Of a DNA stretch of 64,000 nucleotides, positions 1-13,881 are shown one piece after another. The position numbers were made by a program, and so were the translations under genes. Origin of the DNA: Phorcus lineatus (Eukaryota > Mollusca > Gastropoda > Trochida > Trochidae). How positions within the stretch are numbered: position 1 is the first letter of the stretch; each line of letters begins with the position of its first letter. Under the pieces are notes generated by a model that did no database searches, was not told the DNA's origin, and worked only from the letters and a program-made list of their open reading frames with translations. The stretch lies in assembly GCA_921293015.1 (NCBI GenBank), contig OV121086.1, positions 44,781,402-44,845,401 of the forward strand. The letters are read 5' to 3'.

Positions 1-331
1 ATTTTTGCATTTTGACGAATATTATCAAGTCACCTGTTCATTATTTCTTCCTAAGGAAGGTTGTAAGATTTATATATTATATTTTTCATTTTTCATTTGC
101 TTTAAACATGTATCTTGAATGAAGGGTAGATGACTGTTTAAAACATAAGAAGGACTTGTTTTCTTCTTAATCATGTTGCTATCATGCTTTGTAAAAATGA
201 AATTAACGAAATCCTAGGCGTGGGAAGCTTTTTTTATAACAGAAATATATTAGTGTTCAGGAGTTTTAAATCAGAAAACGATGTTAAATCGACTGTATTA
301 CTTGCTATAACTCTCGTCTCTTTTTTTTCAG
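1..331. other. Intron sequence upstream of the first visible transporter exon
   Basis: No coding exon is convincing here. A polypyrimidine tract and AG directly precede base 332, so this is probably the 3' part of an intron of the transporter gene. Confidence 0.5.
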
Positions 332-3300
332 ACACACCTTTATTACAATCCACACAAAAAGGAGAAAGTGATAGTGGACCAATTGTGAAACCTGGATTAT
401 TTCAACTGATGAAGATACCGTAAGCCTAAAGAATATTAATCATGCCATTAATATTGGAAGAGCAGACTTGGAAATCAATTTTACCACAATGATCTTACTG
501 ATATTGATTTAATTGAAATAACTTTGGAGAAGTATGATAGACTATCCTACATTATGTACACGTCTAATAATCATTTTATATTATTTCAGGGCCCTGGTTG
601 AGATTGCGGTGTCGATGTTCTGTCTGAAGATTGTGCGTTACTGTATGTACATGTGGCTGCCTATGTATCTCCTTCAGCATGTGAGTTGTCCTAGCAAATT
701 TCTAGCGATTATCATGATGTAATAAACTATGATTGTATGAGATGTATAATTGACGGTTAATAACATAGGAGACCAATTGTACCTTGTTTATGGGATGTTA
801 GAAATGTTATAAGTTTTGGTTTTTTTTAGCAAGAACTAAAAAATTGCAAAAGGTAACAAAAATTGTACAAAGGCCATGGCGGTTTAGAATTTAAAATTGT
901 TGTTCCTGTAGACATGTAGACAGGTGATATTGAATGATTTACTATTTAAGTCTAAATCTCAAGAGCTAAATCCCCTAGAGCTGAAATTTTTTGTAAACAT
1001 CATTTGACCAATCAGGACTAAATAAAAATCACAGGGTTTCAACCAAGAATTTTTTTTTGTCTGCCAGGGACTATAACTTCTAAAAGATCTATCAATATTG
1101 TTAATCTTTATACCTGTTGAGTTGCAAAGCCACTTTGCACTATCTTGTAAGTTGTGGTTATTTTGGGGCATTTTTGTCTTTGGGATGTTCATAAACGCTG
1201 TCACATCTTGTTTTGCAGTTAAACTACTCTAAGAGCCTAGCTGGTGTATGTTCAACAACCTTTGAAGTTGGTGGAGTGGTTGGCAGTGCTCTGATGGGTA
1301 TAGTACTTGACAGGTTAGAAATGCAGGCATTAATTGTAACTATTGCTGTATGCAATGTCATGTAAAAATTGATGAAAAATGAGTGTAAATTACATATTAA
1401 GTTACTGCGATATATAAATTTGCTTTTTTTCCTAAAGTCATATGGCACACGTCTGGGTGTAATAATAACTTTATCATTGATTCTAATTCATTTGAATGAC
1501 AGGAAAACATTCACAATATGATCTGCTTATCTTAGGACTGGCCGCGACAGTGACCACACAAACAATTGTTAATGATGCACAGACTAATAAATAAGGGTAC
1601 TCACTCACCAACAGTTGTTGCCAGAGTAATATGTGTTATGTCTCACCCAGTTGATACTGAAGTGATATATGACTGATTAATTATGCTGCCCATTCTGAAA
1701 GGATGATATTGCAGTGATGGATCATATCGATATATTTTCTACAGTAGATCAAGGACCTCTTGCTCTGAAGCAGATTATGCTTAGCATTTGCTACCTCTTT
1801 TACGAAGTATTAAGATGAAGAGAGTAAGTCTCCCAATGCAATTATAGAAAGTATTTAAGTTTCCATTTTCAGGAGGTTTTCAACAGCTGTGATGGTAGTC
1901 TGGCAGAAGATTTATTGTGACAGCTCTTTTTACACAATGTTTGTTTTCTAGATTTCTCTTGTCTTTTTGACTGATGAACTGTAAACCTAATCTTATAAAT
2001 TGTTCGTGTTTGTCCATTGCAGATATTTCCCGGGCAGGTCCCTGGTGGGCACTTCCATCTCAATACTGTTGTCCACTGTAGCGCTGATACTCTTCATGTG
2101 TACTAGCTCATGGGGCAAGGTCGCCAACTCTATCTGCATGTTCATGGCCGGAGCATTCAATGCAGGACCTGACACTATTTTAGGTCGAGTACTTTTTATC
2201 CTACTGGCTTTTAACTCTAAGCTAATGCAGAAGCATCAATATTTGGCAAGAGCGTGTTCAAAAGTTATTTTAAGAATCCTTTAAAATTAACGTTTATGAT
2301 AAGAACTACTGTAAAATCATTTATTTTCGAGGGGTGTTATTTTCGCGCAAACATAAAAAATGACTGATTCGCGGGGTTTAATTTTCGCGCATATCGACTA
2401 AGCAATATAAAAAATTTAGTGAGAAAAACTACATGCACCGTGCAGAAAAGAAACTAGTAGTAATTTACAATGAAAACAATAATATTTATTCAAAAGTCAA
2501 CGATAAAAATTTTATTTATTGTCATTAAACGTCTTCAAGTTTTGAAGTGGTAACGATATCTGTCGCCAAGCTTTCCCGGAAGTAAACATTCGGAACGAAT
2601 TAGTTTGATCTTTAACTCCCAACAATAGTGTTTGAATGATGTGAATCCTCGAGATCTCGTTCAAAGAAATATCATACCGAACCGAAAATATATTTAAAAC
2701 GAGGGTCCTGTACCGCAATACGCTCCGAATCGAAGCTCAAGCGTACTGCAATCAAAACAATAGGACACGCATATTGGCGATCAAGAGTGGATTCCGTCAG
2801 GCCGGATTATTGTGATGATTGTGTTTGCACAATAAACAACGTGCATATCGGCGTACACGCTTGTGAGAGCTCTAATTAGTGACTCGTCATTAATGAACAC
2901 ACCAAACAATCCTGTGAGTAATATAATGTGTCAACCAAATTATTTGTCTGTTATTGGTTTTCTTCACGTTCATGACCATAATATTTCGCGACGTTTTATT
3001 ATTCGCGCATTATGACTTTGCGCGAAAAGCGCGAAAATTAAACCCCCGCAAAATATTATGATTTTACAGTATTCTAAATATTGCTACTAAGTTATCAAAA
3101 CACCATTTAACTCTTTGGCAATGTAAAAAAGCAAGACGTTTTCCAGAGGGTGTTATAACATTATCCAATTTATCTTTGTCTGACATGTCCAAAGATGTCT
3201 TCTGATATCAACCACAAACTCTTTTGTTTAGGCCATGATAATATTATGTACATGAGTGAATGTGAAACAAATGAGTACCTCCTTGCCAAGCTGGTTTCTT

Positions 3301-4058
3301 CTGCTGCTATTTGTTTGTAAAAATTCTGCACTTTAGGTCAATTAAATAAAGAGATTCAATTTCTTCTTTTCAGGAGGAGCAATTCCTCTAGAGCTTGGTG
3401 AGAGGGACAATAAGAAGGCAGGAGCTGCCACAGTTGGACTTGTTAATGGTATTTTCGATTTTTCAGAGTCATTCCACCTGTTTTCTAAAAAAGCCTATGA
3501 AAATTATTTCAATGTATGAGAAATTAATCAGTTTATGTAGTGTAAAAAATTCCAAAAGTAACAGAGCCTAGTTGGGTGAGTAATTACTGTATATAGACGT
3601 TCATATATGTCAGTGATACCTGATTTTGAGGCAGTTATGTCCTTAAGAAGTACAAGAACTTCTTCTGAAGGAGCTAGCTTGATCCGAAATATAACAATTT
3701 CTAATATTATATCGAATGATTCGATGTTTACCTCAGTCATTTGTCTCATGATCATAAAACTGGTAGGTTTTAGATCTGAACACCACATAAAAATGGATAG
3801 AACTATTTTCATCCAATAATTGTTTGACATTTAAGTGCTCATTTTGACAGCTCAATCATATTTGTTCATGAAGGTTTTGGGAGTGTTGGAACATGCATCG
3901 AGGGACCAGTGATCGGAATAGTGTCAAGTGTGTACGGCTGGTCGGGAATGTTCTACATGATGATTGGTCTCTCTGGTCTCGGAGTCTTCTCCACATTCAG
4001 GGCTGCTCGTCTCTATCATAGGAAAAATGCAAGCACAGATTCTATAACTGTTGTGTAG
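332..4058 (+). CDS. MFS transporter, SLC37/OPA-like sugar-phosphate antiporter (C-terminal half; 5' end outside window)
   Basis: Six exons join in phase: 332-419, 590-680, 1219-1313, 2023-2183, 3374-3448, 3874-4058 (695 nt, about 231 residues, stop TAG). All junctions are GT-AG. The translation holds six hydrophobic helices, i.e. the C-terminal half of a 12-helix major facilitator protein. After the second helix it reads GIVLDRYFPGR, matching the MFS G-x3-D-R-x3-G-R loop motif, and later segments read NAGPDTILGGAIPLELGERD and GLVNGFGSVGT. The pattern (charged first helix ending in WLPMYLLQ, conserved GP and LVNG motifs) resembles glycerol-3-phosphate/glucose-6-phosphate exchangers, which swap an organophosphate for inorganic phosphate across ER or other membranes. 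Family membership is by resemblance only; the MFS fold is much surer than the substrate. The start exon and N-terminal helices lie left of the window. The tail is a short basic cytosolic end. Confidence 0.72.
2309..3069. mobile_element. MITE (761 bp) with TA target duplication, in a transporter intron
   Basis: The left end begins CTGTAAAATCAT and the right end is its inverse (ATGATTTTACAG). The repeats continue imperfectly inward through a TTAATTTTCGCGC-type motif present in opposite orientation at both ends (about 2369-2390 and 3025-3048). Both ends are flanked by TA (2307-2308 and 3070-3071). There is no transposase reading frame, so this is a non-autonomous element. TA duplication suggests mobilisation by a Tc1/mariner-like enzyme, an inference from the target site only. 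It lies between the exons ending at 2183 and starting at 3374. Confidence 0.8.
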
Positions 4059-5475
4059 TTGACATCCTCAGTAATCCAGATTGAAGATCTCCATACACAA
4101 GCCCTGGGCCCTCCAAATGTTTCAGGTCTCTGCGAGGGGCAAAACTTATGTGATTTTGGCTTACTGCTCTTAAAGAGTTTGGAATTTTCAATGTGGTAAT
4201 AGCAAATAACTGCATATGACATAAATGCTTGCAGTCCACTCTGATAGAGATCGAAGTGATGATGAATTTCCTGTAGGCAAATAATGTGAAAATACCAAAC
4301 ACTGTGAAATGTAACAACACAAAGGGAAGTATGCAAGTCCTGTTTTTTTCATGCATATCAGGAAATGGATCTTGTATACTTTTTTTCTGTTGGTCTTTTA
4401 ATCTAATTGTCTTGGTCATTTGAGAGTTTTCAATGGCATAATTGATCATGAAAGCCTGCCAAGCAGGCAATGTAGTCTCAGTAGAGCAGTTATCTATGCA
4501 TTTGAACATATCCCTAGTATCTGAGTATGTGTAGTTCTATCAGTTGGTAATGTTGTAATTATCTATTTAAATCAAGAACAGCTGATTATTACTGGAGGAT
4601 CAATTTCTAACTATTCTTAAAGGAAATGCTTTTTTATGGGGTTTTTTATGTTGCAACTTAATCTAAAGGAAATATGAATTTTTTTTAAGGATATTACAGG
4701 ATAAATCATTGAAATAATCTTGCAATCAATAGGGTAAACTCTCAAAGTCTAAAGTAAAGACTCTATACAGATGTTGACAAGTTTCAAAGTTTTTCTGTCT
4801 TCCTTACACATTGTTATGATTATCTCTTATCTGTTATCAATGGAATCATTACATTTTCAATTGCATTTATCTCATTGCTGCTTTCAGTAAATTTAAGATG
4901 ACTTAAAGGAAGGTTGAATTCAAGCTTATTTCACTTCCTGTTTTTTCAAGGCTATGACAAATTCATATGCTTTTCCAAGTACAGTATCTCCTTAAAAATC
5001 TTTTGTTGATAACTTGGTATCAAGGATGCATTCTCTTACTAAACCTTGAGCACAGCTAAAGAAATAACAGCTGCTGATTAAGTTCAATTTTGTGGGTTTT
5101 TGTTGGGTTTTGTTTTTTTAACTATTTTGCATTTTATGATTTATCAGTGGCCATACATAGAACTATTTTTATATATTTGAATATATTTGTATATTTTATC
5201 TATATATATGTGCTGTTAATATATACTTAGAATTTTGACAATGAAATTTTGGTAAAATTTGGTTTTTTATTGTATATCTACTGTCAGTCGTTGTGTTCAT
5301 TGCTTTTTATAATATCAATTTAATTTTCAGCACAAAACCAAAATTTTCTTGGCTGTCAGATATGTCATTTATTACCTAATGAATGTATGGTAGTACAGTG
5401 TGTTGAATCTTTTCATTTACCTAAAATATACAATAATTACATTATCTTGAATAAAGTATATATATTTTATGATTT
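4059..5475 (+). other. 3' UTR of the transporter gene with poly(A) signal
   Basis: AT-rich non-coding sequence follows the stop codon. A canonical AATAAA at 5450-5455 is the best cleavage signal. The minus-strand open frames at 4016-4509 have no splice or homology support and are treated as chance. Confidence 0.5.
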
Positions 5476-7154
5476 GAAAATAAGGTTTTAAAAACCAATA
5501 CTGATTTTTTTATTCATTTTAAAATTACACTCTGTAAAATGTTCTTTGGGTGATTATTTTCTTTGATTCACAAAATATTCATTAGAATTGCGAGCATTAA
5601 TCAATGTATTTCATTAACCTCCCATTGCACTCAAACTCAGAAGATCTTTATTACCATTTAATGGGAAACTTCTGCCTAAATATTTTATTATAATCATATC
5701 ATTTTGCACATGTAGATGTTTGCAGTATTATTTATACAACTAACAGTATGATTAAATTGTGTCAAAGAAAAAACTAAAATAATAATTGCAATAATTCATC
5801 AAGCAGATGTTATTTGTACAAGCCATGCTCAGTTTTTACAACTTCCAGTTAAAAATATAACTACGGATAAAGGTGGTTAAAGGTGCTTACTGCCGAAGTT
5901 TCAAAGCTGAAATCCTTAATTTCAGGACATTAATATGATAAGACCGCCCCTTTTTGTTTTGTGAAGACATTTTTGTTTTTATGTTTGCTTTGATGTCTTA
6001 TTTATTTAATAGAATAATAATTTAAACCATTTTCAACAACTTTGCAAATTGTACACCTATTCTGAAAGAAAATCATTTCTTCATTTTATTGTAACAATTT
6101 TCGAGTATTGGAGTGCTTAAATGTTTTAAAGTTTTATTTGAACTGTATATTCTCATTCTTCAATGTGAGAACAGGTTTAGAAATCTAAAACCGGATTATG
6201 ACATGTTGGAACTAACAGTAAAATATTACCAACATTGTTTTTGTTTACATAAGATTTGGAAACTCATCTAAGTTACAATAATTCTACACAGTCATCAAGG
6301 GGAAGTTAGGCAGTTCTGCAACATGGCATTAAAGAACCATAAAGCAGAAATAGGTTTACACATAAGCTTATGGTTCTTTGTCCTGGATTTTTTTTTTAAT
6401 TTTGAAACTGATTTTCTTTCACTCATTTTGAAATAAGTCAAAATTTTTAGTAGTATTTTCCTTCTTTTGATTATGTATCTCAGAGGCTCAATAATAATTG
6501 CATTTGATTTTATTTTGTTGCTTAATTATTTTAGTGTTTGTTAAGTTTAAGTTTGATAAATTTTTATCAAGCTACTCTGTTATTGAATTAACATTGTTTC
6601 TTCAATCAAAATACTTGCTTGAATAGTAGAAAATGAAAAAATAAATATTGAAATGAAGTCAGCCGATCTTATTTTTTTGTGAAACTGTCTTATTTACATT
6701 CAAAGGCCTTTTTCGAAAAATATATTTGCATTTATATCAAATGTATATCAAAGTATAGGATGAACCAAAGTTCAAGAAGGAAAGTGGATGTGAATTATCT
6801 GAGTCTACAAATGAATGAATATTGTCCCTTCAATTTCCAGTTCCAGTTCCAGTTCCCAGTTCCGAAGGATCAATTTAGATTCCATATAACAAGGTCTAAA
6901 TAACCTTTTAAAAATTCTTAAATAAGAAAGAAAGACGTGTAGTATCTGAAAAGAATCTGTCGTATAGTTTTTCTGCAATTGATCCGACAAATCCTGACCT
7001 TAAAAAATGAAAGTGGATGCTTTGCAGTACAAATAAAACTTTGTTGTCAAATATCGCGTTTTAATGCAGTATATACCATTGTAATATACAATACTTGACT
7101 GGCACTGCACTGCAAGCCTCACTATATCTAAATACATTGCGTTAAAACCCTTAG

Positions 7155-7312
7155 TTCACTAGTTCCAGCCGATGCTCGCAGATTTCACCGCAATACATAG
7201 CCACGTTGGTGTTGCGGTTTTTTCCCCTGCAATAATATCAGCTGCCGTGACATAAGTGAAATACTCTGGAAAGCGGCGTTAAACCCCAAGTCACCTCACC
7301 TCACCTCTAAAT
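7155..7312 (+). repeat. SINE-like dispersed repeat, copy 1
   Basis: Contains a core (tggtgttgc, then gcaataatatcagc, then ataagtgaaatactct) followed by a gcggcgttaaacc tail and CACCT repeats. The same order of words recurs at 37058-37160 and 37279-37405, showing this is a dispersed family. The tail type is familiar from molluscan short repeats. No coding capacity. Confidence 0.65.
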
Positions 7313-8188
7313 ATATTCTATATCACAACAAAATATCCAGCTCCATGTGAGATCATAATTCATCTTCATCAGAAGTCCAACTCCCCGTGTATTCCAAAAG
7401 TAATTTACCCTTACCTATATAGGGAACATGTTATTTACGCTTTGTACTTGTACTGATTATTAGTATGTTTCTCATGTAAAGGAGATATGGACAATATCGT
7501 CGCCATGTATGTAGAGCTTCACTCCCCACGCTTTATCGCACTTTATGAATGGGAAATAAACATTTGAGAAACTGGCCTGCAAAAAAAAGAAGTTGAGTTC
7601 AGTAGTAATTTGTACATGAAATAACATCTATGAAAAGAAACATTTCAATGCCTCCCAAAAATCGCGTTTCTATCAAGCAACAATTCAGCCTACACATTGA
7701 TAACATGCATGCAAATATTTAAAACCAAACAATATTTCCGATATTTTGATTGACACAGCGCCGTCTGACTCCCTCCGATGGAAAGAGGTCATTCGGTAAC
7801 CAATGCATTTGAACCAATTATAGTTCACCTTTAAGTGCATGTTTATAGAGACTGTGACTCTTTTCTAGGGTAGAAACATCGATCCATTAAATGACAACAA
7901 TTTCACCACTTCATTATAGGTGTATGCTAATGAAGAAGAGTCGATTAGTAATAGATCGATTCACAAACCATTCAACCAGCCACGGAGACCACAGGGCCTA
8001 CATGTACTTCATTCATACTAAACAATCTAATATACTAAGATGATAGTTAAAGAAGCTTTTCTTTTACGGTATTTTTTAAAAATGAAGTTAACAGGGCGTG
8101 TATGGTATTATACCATTAATTAAACACTCTGTATTTATCTTCAAAATGATTGTTTTATCATATATTCAATTATTATTTCTTATAAATA

Positions 8189-8907
8189 CCGTAAATCCTT
8201 AATCAAACGACTGCCTTGAATAGACGCTCTTTCACATAGATTTTTGGAAAACATAAACGCCTGTCTTAATTAAATGTCAGGAAAAACGAATTAAATTCTA
8301 CAAGTACTGCTCCAATACTATATTATCTCCGCCTAACAGCTGGGAAGGTTGTAAAGGAGAAGACGTAGATTCCATAGTATTTTCTTTTACCCTCGGAAGA
8401 TTCCTCCGTTGATAAACACTCATGTATAAATTTTCTTCGTGCAAGAACATGCGTAACATCTAGCACAAGTTAAACTTTAATTTGAAGTTTTATCTTTACT
8501 TAACAAACACTGGTGGGTAAATTAACGTCTGTACCATGCCGTATTTACAAATAATCGGTACGACATTCTTGACTCAATAAGCTTTTTGTTCCAAAGAGTC
8601 CCAAAGCTGTCTCGACAAGCGCCTACTTTGCAGTGACACAGAGTGTGTATTTTTGTGAGTATTTTTATGTGGCTTAAATAAGAGCCAAAATAGCATATGT
8701 CATGAGCTAGGTTTAAATCACCCGTCTACACGTGCATCTTTATATCTAAAATGTCAAAATTTTTAATGATTAACGAAAAACAGACATATAAATGTTAGGA
8801 AATCGAAATTCTTCGTCCAATTTACATCGATACTAGTAACATGGCCTACTTAACACTGCCACAGTGTTTTTTAAAAAGAAGAAGAACGATGAATTAAGGA
8901 TTTACGG
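8189..8907. mobile_element. MITE (719 bp) with TA target duplication
   Basis: Left end CCGTAAATCCTTAAT, right end its inverse ATTAAGGATTTACGG, flanked by TA at 8187-8188 and 8908-8909. There is no open frame for a transposase. It belongs to a different family from the 2309-3069 element because the terminal repeats do not match. Confidence 0.75.
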
Positions 8908-11900
8908 TATCTGATGAATTTCATTTCTGCAATAATTTCCAGTCTTGACTTCCTCTTTAGATCAATTGCTATTTAGTCCTGAGGCATAGGGGATGTTCAG
9001 ATGTTTGATACACTCCTTTTATAGATCGTCGTTAAGTGGTCTAAATGATAGCATTGGTTGACTCACATTTCGCTAATGAGTTCATATACTAACTTGTAAA
9101 CGTGACTTGGTTTACCTTACATTGATCACAGAACTACCTCAGTACAAGCTTATCAAAATAACAATTACATCAGATATACATGCTATTTAGTAAAAGGTTC
9201 ATATCGTTGCCATCGTTCTCTTCAACACGGCTAGCATTAGTTGTATGTAAGGGAAGGCAATCATTGTAACTTTGAGTCCAGCCTATCGAGACTTAAAAAT
9301 GGAATATCCACTTTGCTTGTGGTAGACCAAACTATCATGGGCCCGTCCTTCCGTCTATGAAATCTATGCACAGTTGAATACATTTTCGTCCTAAGAAGCA
9401 CTAGTTGCTCAAGAAAATTGAAATCTTGCATGAAGCTTCATCGTCTAATAAAGTCTATAAAAATGTAGATTTCCTAAGGTTACACCCCTAAAAAAGGGGT
9501 AACACAAGTCATTCCGAAAGACTGTTTGTCGACTACTTTTCAAAAGCGAAAGCCTTTTAAGGATGCTTTTTTTAGTAGATATTCTTCTTCTAATACATGT
9601 AATAGGAATTGAGTTTTTGATTTATGATAAGAGGCTACAGTTTCGATGTGTTGTCCCCTTTAACGGTGAGTAACAACAGGGTTGAATGTAATTTAGAGGA
9701 TATTGGATCATGTGGTCGTTTAACAAATCTTTATAAAAAAATCACCTTCATTCTGCGTCAACTCAATCAGAATAGTTCTCAAAGAAAGATGGCGACACTT
9801 CTGAGAAAGGTAATATGTCACCAGCATCGAGTTCTTGTGTCCTTCGCTTCAATCGGCGCAGTGAGTACATCTACACTTAGGAGATAATGGTAATAGGTAT
9901 TGCTGTTTTGATGTCCAATGAAATAAATTACATGTTATAAGTACATGTTCTCATTGTCTTTTACCTAATGCTCAATCAATACAAAGGTACGTATCGATTA
10001 GCGTGTGATGTCAATCCTAAAACATTTCTTACGAAATTAGTTTTTGGTCTATTAATTACTTTCACGATAGAATGATTTACAGTCTATCTAATGATTTATA
10101 TCTATAATGATATACATAAACGCAACTAAAATCGCAATAGCAAGTAGCTCAGTCGTACTGTAGATTTCCAAAGTCTGCTCCATATGCATAAATCCTGAAA
10201 ATGAAGTAGAGAAAGGGTTTATTGATTACAGTCTTCTCTGAGCAACTTCAGTATCAGAAGCATGATTAGATTTCTACACAGGCTGTTACCTTGTACAAAT
10301 CATCAGTGGAATAAATGCTAATGAAATATACATATCAACCAACCATTACTTGCCAAGTATTATTCTGAACACTGAAACCATTCGAAAGCTTGTTTTTTTT
10401 CTTTATCGACCCTTTACCAAAGGTTTATTGAACTGACCTGAGTTCGAATCCCGCTTGAGGTTAAGGTAACGTGCAAAAAAGCATGACAAAAATGTCAAAG
10501 GTCTAATTCGTATTTTATAAGATTGGCTAAGCAACTACAGTAGCACAGTAAACCTGTAATGCATATTCCTTCACTCCACAGTTTCATATTTCAGAATACA
10601 TTTACCAATTCCAGTTTGCAATGTAATAGAAAAGACGAATTTGTTTTCTTTTTAATATGAATATTCAATCTCCGGCATGAATTCTTAAAACACACATATA
10701 TATGCAACACCTTTATATCCATCATCATCTTGTAAGCATATCTTCTTTTCATATACAAACTATAGTGATGTTTATGTTAAAGGAAAATAGAGTATTTTGT
10801 TAGGGTCAAATATGTCAAACTTTTAAAACTGTGTTATTTCATCGAGAACATCTGGTTGTGTCTGAAAATAACCATTGTAATTCTTATCATTTCAGATAAG
10901 TAAACACCTTAAAGTCGTGATTCATGATCGAAAACATGACAATGGCCCGCGATAACGACGTATTTAATGAAGACACAAATAAAAATATGTCTTGGTAAAT
11001 GTTAAATAGATAACATAACTAGTAGATATGAAAAACGGACGTAAAATTTCGACTTCTTCACATCTGTAGCTGTTTTTTCAATGATAATTCAAAACAAGAA
11101 AATGTCATAATTTTGGCATTATGGAGATGAACACGCAAGTCCAACAATATGAGTGTAATGATAAGTATTTACAGTAACATTTATGAACCATACTCTGTCT
11201 CAAAATAAGGGCTTTGAACAAAGATCCCTTCCCTCATTTGTTAACATTAACATTTGTTTTTGTTCGTTTTTTTTAATTTCAGTTCACTTGTTTATAAAGT
11301 AAACATTCAGAGTGTCTGCGTGACATTCGATGATTTGCGTTATTTTCAGCCTTGTGACATTCATGTTACATTCTCATGTTTGTTATGAAGTCACCATGTA
11401 AATATCACATCCATTTGATGTAAGATATATAACAAGAAAAAAATCCTGATAATTTAAAACTATTTTCACTATAGATTTTTTCTTTGTTTGTTAGGCTACC
11501 TTGGAAACGTGCTATTTAGATTAGAAATAATGTGTTATTTCGATATAAAGATTGATGGGTTCGATGAAGGTCAAAATCAACATTTCATACCAATTATGCA
11601 TTCGCTGAGTTAAGTAGTGCAATTTATGCTTAATAGAAATCCATTTTAATCCACAGAGTTTTGTTTAAAACATCCAATGTTCACAGTAATTATACCAATA
11701 CCATCTCCAGTACGGTGATTGATTTTACTTTCATTGAGTGGCATTATGTGAACGCAGGTAACGTGTCATATGAAAATATGTTCTGTAATGGAAATATATT
11801 GATTTTCCGACAAAACATTAATTATTACTTTGATATAACATATCAAGCATTTCAGCGAAAGTTCGGGTAGATCGAGATAAAATACATATACATATACGTT

Positions 11901-12945
11901 GAGATTTCAAGTATCTAACGTGGTACGGGTACATCACATGCATGCCGCTGACTATATATCAGTGTTTGTTGTGCAAAATCCCAATTTTAAAAGCCACTGT
12001 TATTTCTTTTGTATTCTACTTTTAACATTTTGGAACTGCCTTTCAAAATACGTCATTTGTACTTGCAGTTACCTTCCCTATCTAAATTAGTAGATTTAAT
12101 TGTTCATAACATATTTCTTGCACTATTAAAGCTAGTGTGCCACTGTCTATTAACTTCATTTGCTCTCAACTTTTAGAATTGGATGACTTCTACCACATTC
12201 AGAGCATAAAGCATAAAACTAGTCCTTTAAAGGGAAACCCAATATATATATATAGAGAGAGAGAAAATGTTGTAAACCATTGCCTGAATATGCCTTCATT
12301 CTCGTCATTTGAAAAGTTCCACAAGTTCATACCATATTTCTAATCCGTTTAATATGGCATGCTATCGATCACATTCTTATAAGGCAATACGTTGTCAACT
12401 AAGTGCTTATAGTTTTACTTCATAGGCTTGAAGGACAAATAATAAATCAAGACTTACTATATAAGTAAACCCGGATGAAATTTGCCACATTCAATTTGTA
12501 CCACTCGTTTCTGACATGACAATGTTTGTTTGCAGTCACCATGTAAGATAACAATCAATATTGTTAATAGTTCTATAGTGTTTTCCACTCCGTATTGTTC
12601 CTTTGTATGTTTGCATTTATTTCGAGCCTATTTGACGAGCACTACCTTATCAGTGTTCCTCATCATTGCTGACGCGGTGTGAATTTTATTCGAGTTATTT
12701 GCATTAATATATCATACTGGTCAGACGGTCGTTGCAAAAATAATAAACTTTACACGAGGGTTAAACGCACTAGTGCACACCAATATTTCGTAAACACAAC
12801 GAATGCACAGATATTGCTTATCTCTCGATATTATTCAAGATCCTCACTAATGTAATTTATCCTTGTAAGTTATTAAACAAATATTTACGTCTTCAGGTAG
12901 AAAAGTTTATTTTTTAAAGACCGGAACTACGATATCGGAAATATA

Positions 12946-13881
12946 AAAGGCACTATAGTGCACGCTTTTACGGTTTAAATTGGCTATTTAAGGTTTACGT
13001 GGAGGACTTATATGCATTCACTTAAACTTTCTATCGATGCAATGAAATACTAAACATCTTTTACAATTTACCTGCAATCAACAATGAAAACGTTAAGACA
13101 GCCGCTGTCGGCTTTGACATATAAAAATCTATGGTTGTGCACAAAATGGATAGATTATTGACACTTGGAAACGGCTGAACTAGTACTGTGTGCAGCTATT
13201 GAATTTACCTTTAACTCTGAACTGAGAACAAATCATGAAATATGTTTTTTGAAAGCAATGTTGTAAATTAAGCGATTTGATAACACAGTATTAGCATTGT
13301 TATTAGATTGACCATAGCGGCTGCCGTAATCTAGGTTATGAGATGTCGAATTTATTAGACTTTACCAGTAATTCATTTCGTTCGGGATATACGGTCGGGG
13401 CTTTGAGAGAGCTATGATCACTTTTTGTTTATTACATATTATGGATAGTATTATAAGCGTATGATGCTTCAGACAAAAGTGCTACATCAAGAAACAAAAT
13501 CATTCCCTACACATTAAGAACTTAGGCACAGTCAACATTCCCTATCCTCATTTCACAAACTTCCAGTCAACAATGGTTTGGTTCGTATAAATGAACACAT
13601 GATTGAAAATTACTTTAATCATATGGTCTGTATAGTTCAAGAGCACCCACCATCGATTCCCGTTAATAGATACCTCTCTCAGGTGTGCTGGTCTGATGGT
13701 AATGAGTGAGCAGCAGCTATGTATAATGAATAGATCACTTGAACAATCAGCAGCACCGCCCGTGACAAAGCACATTTAGAAATAAATAACATCGCTTCGA
13801 CCGTAAATGCTCCTACGGAGGCCCGTCTCTGCCAAATGGTGGAGTAATGAAACATAAACAGCGTGCACTAGTGCCTTTAAA
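12946..13881. repeat. Possible inverted-repeat element
   Basis: An AAAGGCACTATAGTGCACGC word near 12946 recurs inverted and slightly changed near 13861-13881 (GCGTGCACTAGTGCCTTT). I see no clear target duplication and no transposase, so it may be a degraded non-autonomous transposon or a chance pair. Confidence 0.3.

Noticed and set aside
4016..4509. Two overlapping minus-strand open frames (106 and 155 residues)
   Set aside because: They lie over the transporter stop and 3' UTR, overlap each other in different frames and show no recognisable motif.
9624..9887. 87-residue frame in the gene-poor region
   Set aside because: No homology-like motif; a downstream MATLLRK start suggested a leader peptide, but no matching exon follows.
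10430..10465. tRNA B-box-like GAGTTCGAATCCCGC
   Set aside because: No A box at the right distance and no acceptor stem; too little to call.
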